Part shown: positions 27,419 through 34,836 of the stretch, piece by piece
Position numbering within the stretch: position 1 is the stretch's first letter
How the letters are laid out: each line of letters opens with the position of its first letter
Source of the DNA: an uncultured Clostridia bacterium
GTDB taxonomy: Bacteria > Bacillota > Clostridia > Oscillospirales > Ruminococcaceae
Assembly (NCBI GenBank): GCA_945873955.1
Contig: CAMCFA010000001.1
Coordinates: 186,001 to 250,000, forward strand
Direction: 5' to 3'
DNA: 64,000 nt
The notes under the pieces: generated by a model
Database searches by the model: none
Seen by the model: only the letters and a program-made list of their open reading frames with translations
What the model was told of the DNA's origin: nothing
Made by a program: the position numbers and the translations under genes

Positions 27419-27732
27419 TACTTTATTCTGTTGAAAAAGCAGCTTCTGTTTCCGGTATGGCACGCCGCGCCGGTCTGAATGACCTTTATCAGCAGTGTAT
27501 CGTCGTCGCAGTCGCTGTATATCTCCACTACCTTCTGGAAATGTCCGGAGGTCGCGCCCTTGTTCCACAGCTCCTGCCGCGAACGGCTCCAGAACCATGT
27601 ATACCCTGTTTCCAGTGTTTTCTGGAGACTTTCCTCGTTCATGTAGGCAAGCATGAGGACCTCGCCGTTTTCAGCGTCGGTGATAATCGCCGGAATAAGT
27701 CCGGATTTCTTGAAATATTTCTTTACGTCCAT
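27418..27732 (-). CDS. hisI: phosphoribosyl-AMP cyclohydrolase
   Basis: The 104-residue protein opens the purine ring of PR-AMP, the third step of histidine synthesis. The family pattern is complete: [33 protein letters not shown] with the catalytic arginines, the zinc ligands in DCDDDTLL and the C-terminal cysteines in [13 protein letters not shown]. It is the stand-alone hisI form. AGGAGAAC precedes the ATG. It lies between the Nudix-like gene (14 bases) and the Ham1-like gene (overlap). Confidence 0.95.
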   Translation of the reverse strand: MDVKKYFKKSGLIPAIITDAENGEVLMLAYMNEESLQKTLETGYTWFWSRSRQELWNKGATSGHFQKVVEIYSDCDDDTLLIKVIQTGAACHTGNRSCFFNRIK

Positions 27733-27746
27733 TTTGTTCTCCTGAG

Positions 27747-28187
27747 TCAGTTTTTGTGGGCTTCCACAGCCTTATCAAGCAGCGGTTTCTGGGTTTCCGG
27801 AAAGCTCCATTTGGCATTGTCCTCCGGAGGAGTGTCCAGATAATACACCGATACCAGATCTGTGTGAGGAAAAGGTCCCAAGTCATCAATGTCTGCATAA
27901 TACAGCAAACCGTACTCGATCTCTGTGCCGTCAGTAAGTGAATACGCAGTAACGAACTCTAGACGCGCACTGATGACGCCCAGCTTGTCGGAAAGAAGCC
28001 GGCGTACTGCCTCGCGGGGCTGTTCACTCTGTTTTTTTTCTGTTTCCGGAAGCTCCAGAGTAGTATTGTTCCGGCGCTTGACGAACAGGTATTTTCCATT
28101 ACGGAAAGCTGCCACGGTGATGTGCTTAACCAGGATAACATTGCTTACTTGTTCCTCGGAGCAATCATCTATGTAGTTTATATCCAT
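27747..28187 (-). CDS. Nudix-fold protein with degenerate catalytic box
   Basis: The 146-residue protein has a Nudix-like layout ([20 protein letters not shown] strand, then [15 protein letters not shown] helix). The Nudix box G-x5-E-x7-REUxEExGU is damaged: RE is kept, but the EE pair reads SD and the leading glycine is missing. It may have lost hydrolase activity or act on an unusual substrate. The ATG at 28187 has GGGAG before it. It starts the second his transcription unit, behind the promoter at 28250-28278, with hisI 14 bases downstream. Confidence 0.6.
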   Translation of the reverse strand: MDINYIDDCSEEQVSNVILVKHITVAAFRNGKYLFVKRRNNTTLELPETEKKQSEQPREAVRRLLSDKLGVISARLEFVTAYSLTDGTEIEYGLLYYADIDDLGPFPHTDLVSVYYLDTPPEDNAKWSFPETQKPLLDKAVEAHKN

Positions 28188-28249
28188 GTTATCTCCCATT
28201 TATTTCCACGGAAATTCTTATCCATGTTAGAATAATGCAATATAGATAT

Positions 28250-28278
28250 ATTATATCACAAGATATGGAAAAATGCAA
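28250..28278 (-). promoter_or_regulatory. internal promoter of the second his unit
   Basis: On the minus strand TTGCAT, a 17-base spacer and TATAAT lie in the 129-base gap after hisF. It should drive the Nudix-like gene, hisI, the Ham1-like gene, hisE and the sigma-like gene. No terminator was seen after hisF, so the first unit may also read through. Confidence 0.7.
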
Positions 28279-28316
28279 GTCTTAATCCCGCCAGAAGCTC
28301 CAAACCGAAGATTTTG

Positions 28317-29090
28317 TCAAAGAATCCGCCCGAATGTTCTGACAGGGATATCATGTTCCTTTAAGTGAGCCTTTACCTCTTCCACCGTTATCTCCTTAAA
28401 GTGAAACAGCGAAGCTGCAAGCGCGGCAGAGCTGCCTGTTTTCTCAAAAACCTCGGAGAAGTGGCTGAGCTTTCCGCAGCCGCCGCTTGCTATCACAGGA
28501 ATTTTCACCCGGCTGCACACGAAATTCAGCATGTCGATATCGAATCCGCCGCGAACACCGTCGGTGTCAATGGAGTTAAGGCATATTTCGCCTGCACCGC
28601 GTTCCTCGATCTCCTTTACCCAGTCGCCGAGGTCAAGGTTCATGTCAACTCTGCCGCCGTTGATAAATACGCTGTAACCGCCCTTGTCGTTGCGTTTAGC
28701 GTCGATACCTACTACCACGCACTGGCTGCCGAATATCTCCGCGGCGTCGCTGATGAGCTTAGGGTTCTTCACCGCTTGAGAGTTCACCGAAACCTTGTCC
28801 GCGCCGGCTCTCAGAGTGTCGCGGAAGTCTTGAACAGAGGAGATACCGCCGCCCACGCACAGCGGGACGAAAACCTGCTGTGCAGTGCGCTTCACCACGT
28901 CCAGCATTACTCCCCTGCCCTCATAGGAAGCAGTTATATCATAAAACACGAGTTCATCAGCGCCCTGACGATTGTATTCGATAGCAAGCTCCACCGGGTC
29001 ACCAACGTCCTTGACACCCTCAAAATTCACACCTTTGACTACCTTGCCGTTGCGGACGTCAAGGCACGGGATAATTCTCTTTGCAAGCAT
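28317..29090 (-). CDS. hisF: imidazole glycerol phosphate synthase, cyclase subunit
   Basis: The 257-residue TIM barrel takes PRFAR and ammonia from HisH to make imidazole glycerol phosphate and AICAR. Conserved features are [20 protein letters not shown] at the N-terminus, [24 protein letters not shown], and [13 protein letters not shown]; both catalytic aspartates fall at the expected strand ends. It lies 14 bases after hisA. Confidence 0.96.
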   Translation of the reverse strand: MLAKRIIPCLDVRNGKVVKGVNFEGVKDVGDPVELAIEYNRQGADELVFYDITASYEGRGVMLDVVKRTAQQVFVPLCVGGGISSVQDFRDTLRAGADKVSVNSQAVKNPKLISDAAEIFGSQCVVVGIDAKRNDKGGYSVFINGGRVDMNLDLGDWVKEIEERGAGEICLNSIDTDGVRGGFDIDMLNFVCSRVKIPVIASGGCGKLSHFSEVFEKTGSSAALAASLFHFKEITVEEVKAHLKEHDIPVRTFGRIL

Positions 29091-29104
29091 AGAAGCCTCC
29101 TTAT

Positions 29105-29827
29105 TTAATCGGCTACCCGTACAGCCTGCGCAAGGTCAAGACTGCCGGAATAGAGGGATTTACCGCATATCGCGCCGTATATCCCGTTTTTCTTCAATGT
29201 TCTGATGTTGTTTATAGTCTTTATCCCGCCGCTTGCAATAACGTTTCCGCCGAGCGGCGCAAGCGTTTCCTGCAATTTCTTTGTTTTGTAATGGTTCGGG
29301 CGGCTGAGTGTGCCGTCCTTGTCTATATCTGTAAAGATGAAGTACTGAACTCCTGCCCGGCACATCTCAACGCCGAGGTCTATGTAGTTCACGCCGCTGG
29401 TTTCAAGCCAGCCCTCTGTCGCCACAAAGCCGTTCTTGGCGTCGATACCTACGGCTATCCTGCCTTTGAACTCCTTTGCGGCACGTTTTACGAACTCCGG
29501 ATCCTTGACGGCAGCAGAGCCTATTATCACGCGCGAGATTCCTGCGCTTAGGTACATTTCAACCGTGTCAAGGCTACGGATACCCCCGCCAACCTCAACC
29601 TTGAGGTTGGTATTCTTCGCCACGTCGATAAAAATATCTTTGTTCTGCTGAGTCGCGTCCTTCGCGCCGTCTAGGTCTACCATGTGTACCCACTCTGCGC
29701 CGGAGACTTCAAATCCCCTAGCGGTTTCCATGTAGCTGTCGGCGACCTTCTGCACCGTGCCGTAATCCCCTTTGAAAAGGCGGACGCAGTTTCCGTCCTT
29801 GATATCTATTGCGGGTAGTATAACCAT
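29105..29827 (-). CDS. hisA: 1-(5-phosphoribosyl)-5-[(5-phosphoribosylamino)methylideneamino]imidazole-4-carboxamide isomerase
   Basis: The 240-residue TIM barrel carries out the Amadori rearrangement of ProFAR to PRFAR. The signatures are [20 protein letters not shown] with the catalytic aspartate, [30 protein letters not shown] with the second aspartate, and [13 protein letters not shown]. It starts 86 bases after hisH; that gap holds the TTGCGTAAAA palindrome. Confidence 0.96.
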   Translation of the reverse strand: MVILPAIDIKDGNCVRLFKGDYGTVQKVADSYMETARGFEVSGAEWVHMVDLDGAKDATQQNKDIFIDVAKNTNLKVEVGGGIRSLDTVEMYLSAGISRVIIGSAAVKDPEFVKRAAKEFKGRIAVGIDAKNGFVATEGWLETSGVNYIDLGVEMCRAGVQYFIFTDIDKDGTLSRPNHYKTKKLQETLAPLGGNVIASGGIKTINNIRTLKKNGIYGAICGKSLYSGSLDLAQAVRVAD

Positions 29828-29855
29828 GCCGCTTTCTCCTTATTTCTTGTTTATA

Positions 29856-29881
29856 TTGCGTAAAACAAAACTTTTACGCTG
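29856..29881. repeat. second copy of the TTGCGTAAAA-N6-TTTTACGC palindrome, between hisH and hisA
   Basis: TTGCGTAAAA (29856-29865), CAAAAC, TTTTACGC (29872-29879). Eight bases of each arm pair perfectly, with the same 6-base spacer as at 24610-24635. It sits in an 86-base gap inside the his operon, where neighbouring genes are spaced by 0-15 bases. Confidence 0.65.
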
Positions 29882-29913
29882 CTCACTTTCGGTAGATACA
29901 CAATAGTGCAAAA

Positions 29914-30513
29914 TCAGAGCGCGGCAAAGCACCGCAGAATATTAAGCCCCGTATCGCCGCTCTTTTCCGGGTGGAACTGAGCACCGTACACGTTCTCCTC
30001 AAACACCAGCGCGGGTATCTTCATACCGTAGTCGCAGTAAGCCGCGACGTTTCGGCTGTCGCACTCCGCCGCAAAGCTGTGTACGAAATATACATAATCG
30101 CCGTTTTCGCACTTGTCCAGCAGCTTGCATGGTTCGTTGAATTCAAGCGAATTCCAGCCGATATGCGGCACCGGGAGATCTCCAGCCGGGTGCATGAGCT
30201 TCACGCTGCCGGGAATAAGTCCTAATCCGTCGGTTTCGCCGAACTCATAGCCTTTCTCAAAAAGCATCTGCATACCAAGGCAGATACCAAGCAGCGGCTT
30301 TTTCTTGACCTCCTGCCTGATGACCTCTACCAGCCCGGATTCGTTCAACATTCGCATTGCGTCCGGGAATGCGCCTACTCCGGGCAGAATGAGCCGGTCG
30401 GCGCTGCGCAGGTCGTCGGGGTCTTTCGTGATCTTGTTTTCGATACCGAGAAAGTCCAGCGCGTTCTTTACGCTGAACAGATTCCCCGCACCATAGTCGA
30501 TAATTGCTGTCAT
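29914..30513 (-). CDS. hisH: imidazole glycerol phosphate synthase, glutaminase subunit
   Basis: The 199-residue class I amidotransferase supplies ammonia to HisF. The nucleophile cysteine is in LLGICLGMQMLFE near residue 77, and the histidine-glutamate pair is in GAQFHPEKSGDTGL. VIDYGAGNL-like AIIDYGAGNLFSVKNAL starts the protein. Its start overlaps the end of the Nudix gene by 4 bases (ATGA). Confidence 0.96.
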   Translation of the reverse strand: MTAIIDYGAGNLFSVKNALDFLGIENKITKDPDDLRSADRLILPGVGAFPDAMRMLNESGLVEVIRQEVKKKPLLGICLGMQMLFEKGYEFGETDGLGLIPGSVKLMHPAGDLPVPHIGWNSLEFNEPCKLLDKCENGDYVYFVHSFAAECDSRNVAAYCDYGMKIPALVFEENVYGAQFHPEKSGDTGLNILRCFAAL

Positions 30514-30944
30514 AGTGTTGTTCCTTTCCTGTTCAGAAAGATCTTATCGGCATTCAGCTTGACATGCTCCATGATATGTCCTATGTTGCCCTCCCCTGCA
30601 TACTCTTTCATGTCGAAAAAGTCGCAGTCCAGACTGCTCCAGAACAGCGGATTTTCCTCACCGCGAGGTTCTGCGGTATTGATGAGCTGCCCAGCGTATA
30701 CCTCAACATAGCAAGGGTCAAGCGGATAGCTGAAATCTATAAGATGTATCAGTTTTATATCCCTGCGTGTGATTCCCGTTTCCTCGAATAATTCCCGGTA
30801 AGCCGCTGTTTCTCCGTCCTCACCGGGTTCTATCTTTCCGCCGACGAAATTGCTCAGACCCTTGTACGGGTCTTTTATACGCCGGCACATAAGTACCTTT
30901 TCACCGTCCGGAGAAAAAACGGCGATAAGGTTATAGCCCTGCAT
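30510..30944 (-). CDS. Nudix hydrolase inside the his operon
   Basis: The 144-residue protein has an intact Nudix box: G-x5-E-x7-REL-x-EE-x-GI at about residues 36-58 (GKIEPGEDGETAAYRELFEE, then TGI). It hydrolyses a nucleoside diphosphate linked to another group; the exact substrate is not known, and 8-oxo-dGTP sanitation is one option. The N-terminal MCRRIKDPYKGLSNFVGGK is like MutT-type proteins. It overlaps both neighbours (hisB stop by 1 base, hisH start by 4), so it is firmly part of the his message. Confidence 0.88.
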   Translation of the reverse strand: MQGYNLIAVFSPDGEKVLMCRRIKDPYKGLSNFVGGKIEPGEDGETAAYRELFEETGITRRDIKLIHLIDFSYPLDPCYVEVYAGQLINTAEPRGEENPLFWSSLDCDFFDMKEYAGEGNIGHIMEHVKLNADKIFLNRKGTTL

Positions 30945-31528
30945 TAAAGCACGCCCTTTGTGGAAACCGCGTTTCCGTCAGAATTGGGCTTAACAGCGGC
31001 TTTCAGTGCGTATGCGAGCGCCTTGAAAAGCGCTTCTATCTTGTGGTGGTCATTCGTGCCGTACTCACAGCGCAGGTGCAGGGTTATCCCCGCATTGAAC
31101 GCAAAAGCACGCATGAACTCCTCGGTAAGGCAGGTGTCGAATTCCCCTACCCTTTCGTTGGTGAACTGAGCGTTGAACACCAGAAACGGTCTTGCGCTTA
31201 TGTCCAGCGCGCAGAAGCCGAGCGCCTCGTCCATAGGAATAAACGCACTTCCATAGCGCATTATCCCGGACTTGTCGCCGAGTGCCTCCTTAAACGCCAT
31301 TCCCAGCACTATTCCAATGTCCTCGGCGGTGTGATGACCGTCAACGTTGAGATCTCCCTTTGCATTCAGGACAAGACTGAACCTGCCGTGAACCGCAAGC
31401 GCAGTCAGCATGTGGTCGAGAAAGCCTATCCCGGTTGAGATTTCAACAGTGCTGCTCTGGTCGAGGTCAAGCTTGGCGGTGATGTCGGTTTCTTTGGTTT
31501 TTCTGGTGATTTCAGCGGTTCTGTTCAT
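30944..31528 (-). CDS. hisB: imidazoleglycerol-phosphate dehydratase
   Basis: The 194-residue single-domain enzyme dehydrates imidazole glycerol phosphate. Manganese-ligand motifs GFLDHMLTALAVHG, DGHHTAEDIGIVLG and CEYGTNDHHKIEALFKA are complete. It lacks the N-terminal histidinol-phosphatase domain of the E. coli bifunctional protein, so the phosphatase must come from another gene, which I do not see in the window. It follows hisD by 12 bases. Confidence 0.96.
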   Translation of the reverse strand: MNRTAEITRKTKETDITAKLDLDQSSTVEISTGIGFLDHMLTALAVHGRFSLVLNAKGDLNVDGHHTAEDIGIVLGMAFKEALGDKSGIMRYGSAFIPMDEALGFCALDISARPFLVFNAQFTNERVGEFDTCLTEEFMRAFAFNAGITLHLRCEYGTNDHHKIEALFKALAYALKAAVKPNSDGNAVSTKGVL

Positions 31529-31540
31529 TCTCTCTACTCC

Positions 31541-32836
31541 TTAATCTTCCTTGCGCACCTTTATTGAATTAGCGTGAGCCGTCAGTCTTTCCCGCTCGGC
31601 GATAAGGATAATATCGTCTGCGGCGTCAAGCAGAGCGTCCTTTGTGTAGCAGATATAGCTGGAACGCTTCACGAAGCTGTCAACGCCCAGCGGCGAGAAG
31701 AATCTAGCCGTTCCGCTGGTGGGAAGGACGTGGTTCGGACCAGCGTAGTAGTCGCCGAGAGGCTCCGGTGAATACTGACCGAGGAACAGCGAGCCTACGT
31801 TGTCCAGCTTTCCGATATATTCCATAGGGTTCTCCGCAACGACTTCAAGGTGCTCCGGAGCTATCCTGTTGGCAAGCTCAATGGCGTAATCCATATCGTC
31901 GCATACGATTATCGCGCCGTAATTGTCCAGAGAGCAGTCGATAATCTCCTTGCGGGAGAGGTACGCGCTCTGCCGCTCAATCTCCGCTTGAGTTTTCACT
32001 GCGATATCCATGCTGGTGGTTATCATGACCGCGCTTGCCAGCTTGTCGTGCTCCGCCTGCGACATGAGGTCGGCGGCGAGGTACTTAGGATTTGCAGTTT
32101 CGTCGGAAAGCACGAGAATCTCACTCGGTCCTGCAATCATATCAATGTCAACAGTGCCGTAAAGCAGCTTCTTTGCAGTGGCAACGAAGATATTTCCCGG
32201 ACCTACTATCTTGGATACCCGCGGGATCTCCTCTGTACCATAAGCCAGCGCCGCGACTGCTTGCGCGCCGCCAGCAAGATATATCCTGTCCACACCGCAG
32301 AGCGCCGCAGCAACAAGGATATCCTTATTAGCAGTGCCGTCCTTGAGCGGCGGAGTTACCATGATGATCTCCTTGACGCCAGCGATCTTTGCAGGGATCG
32401 CGTTCATCAGTACAGAGGACGGATATGCTGCCGTGCCGCCGGGAACGTACAGTCCCACGCGGTCAAGACCTCTTACTCTCTGACCCATGATAACGCCGTT
32501 TTCCTCTGTCACGCAGAAGCCCTCGCGCTTCTGTCTTGCGTGGAAAGCGGTGATGTTTTCAACTGCGTTCAGCATTGCGTTCACGAAGTCGGGATTCTTT
32601 TCGTTGGCTTCAGTCAGAGCGTCCTGTATCGCCTCGTCGGGAACTCTATAATACTGCGCGTTGGGACAGTCGAACTTCGCAGTGTAGCTCTTTACAGCGG
32701 CGTCGCCGTTTTGTTTTACGTCCTCAATGATCGCACGGACTGTCTTTTCAACGTCTGCGTTTACCTGTCCGGCACGCTTTTCTACTTCTGCGAGGAATTC
32801 TTTTTCGGCTCCGTCAGCCTTGATTATTCTAATCAT
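31541..32836 (-). CDS. hisD: histidinol dehydrogenase
   Basis: The 431-residue enzyme oxidises histidinol to histidine in two NAD-dependent steps. Signatures are GLYVPGGTAAYPSSVLM, GPGNIFVATAKK, DMIAGPSEILVLSDE, LMSQAEHDKLAS and GPNHVLPTSGTARF with the catalytic and zinc-binding residues. The start is the ATG at 32836, which shares a base with the hisG stop (TGATG); a GTG at 32839 is also possible. Confidence 0.96.
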   Translation of the reverse strand: MIRIIKADGAEKEFLAEVEKRAGQVNADVEKTVRAIIEDVKQNGDAAVKSYTAKFDCPNAQYYRVPDEAIQDALTEANEKNPDFVNAMLNAVENITAFHARQKREGFCVTEENGVIMGQRVRGLDRVGLYVPGGTAAYPSSVLMNAIPAKIAGVKEIIMVTPPLKDGTANKDILVAAALCGVDRIYLAGGAQAVAALAYGTEEIPRVSKIVGPGNIFVATAKKLLYGTVDIDMIAGPSEILVLSDETANPKYLAADLMSQAEHDKLASAVMITTSMDIAVKTQAEIERQSAYLSRKEIIDCSLDNYGAIIVCDDMDYAIELANRIAPEHLEVVAENPMEYIGKLDNVGSLFLGQYSPEPLGDYYAGPNHVLPTSGTARFFSPLGVDSFVKRSSYICYTKDALLDAADDIILIAERERLTAHANSIKVRKED

Positions 32837-33468
32837 CACAAATTCTCCTCTATCTGTTTTACTATTTCAGCAATGCGCTCCTGTTTGAGCTTCATGCTGA
32901 CGGTATTCACAATAAGTCTTGCTGAGATAGGCGCAACGTCCTCCCAGACCTCCAGACCATTTTCTTTAAGGGTCGTTCCTGTTTCTACGATATCCACGAT
33001 ACCGTCTGCAAGTCCCACCAGCGGGGCAAGCTCCACAGAGCCTTCTATCTTAACGATATCCACGTCCATACCCTTGTTTTCAAAGTAATTACGGGTCACA
33101 GTCGGATATTTTGTCGCGACGGTCTTTACGCCGTAGCCCTCGTAGAAGTTGCTGCCTTTCTTTCCCGCAAGCGCGAATTTGCACCTGCCGAAGCCAAGGT
33201 CGCTTATCTCAAAGAACTTCCCACCGTGCTCCATGATCGTGTCCTTGCCGACAACGCCGATATCGCAGACGCCGTGTTCAACGTATGTAATGACGTCCGC
33301 TGCCTTTGCAAGCACGACTTCGATATTTTCGCCGGGGATCGAAAGTATAAGCCGGCGACCCTTGTCGCGAAGCTCCGATACATCATATCCGATCTTGTCA
33401 AGCAGATCTACGGTCTTGTTTTCAAGTCTGCCCTTGGTGAGGGCGATCCTTATTTTCTTGTTGATCAT
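32836..33468 (-). CDS. hisG: ATP phosphoribosyltransferase, short-form catalytic subunit
   Basis: The 210-residue HisG lacks the C-terminal regulatory domain of the long form and needs HisZ. It makes phosphoribosyl-ATP from PRPP and ATP, the committed step. Visible motifs are RIALTKGRLENKTVDLLDK, VEHGVCDIGVVGKDTIME and the PRPP-binding ADGIVDIVETGTTLKENGL. It starts 2 bases after hisZ. Confidence 0.96.
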   Translation of the reverse strand: MINKKIRIALTKGRLENKTVDLLDKIGYDVSELRDKGRRLILSIPGENIEVVLAKAADVITYVEHGVCDIGVVGKDTIMEHGGKFFEISDLGFGRCKFALAGKKGSNFYEGYGVKTVATKYPTVTRNYFENKGMDVDIVKIEGSVELAPLVGLADGIVDIVETGTTLKENGLEVWEDVAPISARLIVNTVSMKLKQERIAEIVKQIEENL

Positions 33469-33470
33469 GC

Positions 33471-34667
33471 TCAGACCTCCTTGACGGTGACTTCGGAATT
33501 AATGCCGACAACATCTATCCGGTGGATACCGTGATCCTTTGCGTAGGCAGCCGCTTCGTCAAACGTGCCGCACAGTGAATTGAACACCGTCAGTCCGCTG
33601 GCGATAAGCTCACGGCAGTGGTTCAGCCCGGATATCTCACAGCCGCGCTCGCTGTAAACCAGCACGTCCGAGGGCTTCATCAGCGGAGCTTCAAGCCGTT
33701 TCAGATAAACCTTTGCTGCTGCCTCGACATTGACCGCAAAGCCGACCGCAGCGGCATTTCTGCCGAAATCTCCAAGCAGGGTGTCGTATCGTCCGCCGGA
33801 CAGTACCGGCTGTCCGTAGCCCTCTACATAGCCGCGGAACAGAATTCCGGTGTAGTAGTTCTTCTTATGCGCCAGACCCAAATCAACTCTGATCTTGCCG
33901 GAATAGCCCATAGAGCAAAGCGCTTCATAGATACCGTGCAGGTAATTCAGCTTTTCTTTAAGCTCCGGGCTGTACATGTATTTACACGCGACGTCGAATA
34001 TCTCGGACTCGCCGAACAGCGACGGCAGCGCTCTGCACGCTTCGGCAGCGTCGCCTTTTACTCCGGACAAAGCCTCGTTCAGAGCAGGATAATTCTTGCT
34101 TTCTATCAGTGAGTGGATAAGTTCAGCCTGTTCCTCCGGGAGGTTCAGATCGTCAACAACGGTACGGAATATGCCGCTCTCGCCGATCTCAAGCCGGAAG
34201 TCCTCGTCGCATGCGAACAGCGCCTGCGCCGCCAGCGACAGTGCCTCGTAATCCGCAGCGGTCTTTTCGCCGCCGATGATCTCAATGCCGCTCTGGGTGA
34301 ACTCGTCGTCCCTTCCGCTGTTTTTGGGGTTCACCATGAATATGCTCTGGTTATAGTAGAGCTTCAGCGGCAGCGCCTCCGCGCGAAGCCGCGTTGCAGC
34401 AAGCCGCGCGATAGGCATAGTGTTGTCCGGGCGAAGAACCATAAGGCGGTTCTTGCCGTCCACCAGCTTGTACATTGTTTCCTGCGGGAAATAATGCACC
34501 TTGCCATTGAAAACATCAAAAAATTCCAGTCCGGGGGTGAGTACCTCCGAATAGCCGTATGCCGTGAAGATTTTTCTCAGCCGCTCTTGAATATTGCGCT
34601 TGGCAAGACATTCGTCGAACAGCAGATCCCGTGTACCCTCCGGGGTGAGCAGATCGTACCTTTTCAA
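33471..34667 (-). CDS. hisZ: ATP phosphoribosyltransferase regulatory subunit
   Basis: The 398-residue protein is a histidyl-tRNA synthetase paralogue that forms the holoenzyme with short HisG. LTPEGTRDLLFDE, MVLRPDNTMPIARLAATR, RDDEFTQSGIEIIG and GYVEGYGQPVLSGGRYDTLL follow the HisRS motif 2 and 3 pattern without the full catalytic set. There is no anticodon-binding domain as in HisRS, only a short C-terminal domain. It is the first gene of the his operon, directly after the promoter, and is followed by hisG. Confidence 0.94.
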   Translation of the reverse strand: MKRYDLLTPEGTRDLLFDECLAKRNIQERLRKIFTAYGYSEVLTPGLEFFDVFNGKVHYFPQETMYKLVDGKNRLMVLRPDNTMPIARLAATRLRAEALPLKLYYNQSIFMVNPKNSGRDDEFTQSGIEIIGGEKTAADYEALSLAAQALFACDEDFRLEIGESGIFRTVVDDLNLPEEQAELIHSLIESKNYPALNEALSGVKGDAAEACRALPSLFGESEIFDVACKYMYSPELKEKLNYLHGIYEALCSMGYSGKIRVDLGLAHKKNYYTGILFRGYVEGYGQPVLSGGRYDTLLGDFGRNAAAVGFAVNVEAAAKVYLKRLEAPLMKPSDVLVYSERGCEISGLNHCRELIASGLTVFNSLCGTFDEAAAYAKDHGIHRIDVVGINSEVTVKEV

Positions 34668-34727
34668 ATTCCTTTTCCCTCCGCTTTAGCGCGATAATGT
34701 GCTACCGCGCTGCCAAATTACAATACT

Positions 34728-34756
34728 ATAATACCACAACCCAGCCTCATTGTCAA
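34728..34756 (-). promoter_or_regulatory. promoter of the his operon
   Basis: On the minus strand TTGACA, a 17-base spacer and TATTAT, about 60 bases before hisZ. The leader can form a GCGCG/CGCGC hairpin near 34690-34711 but has no T-box motif. Confidence 0.8.
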
Positions 34757-34836
34757 TAACCGGGCGGGATTTTGGCAGAATCAACATCTTCTTTCAACAT
34801 GAAAGCAAAATTGACCGCAGATTTAACAATAGTATC

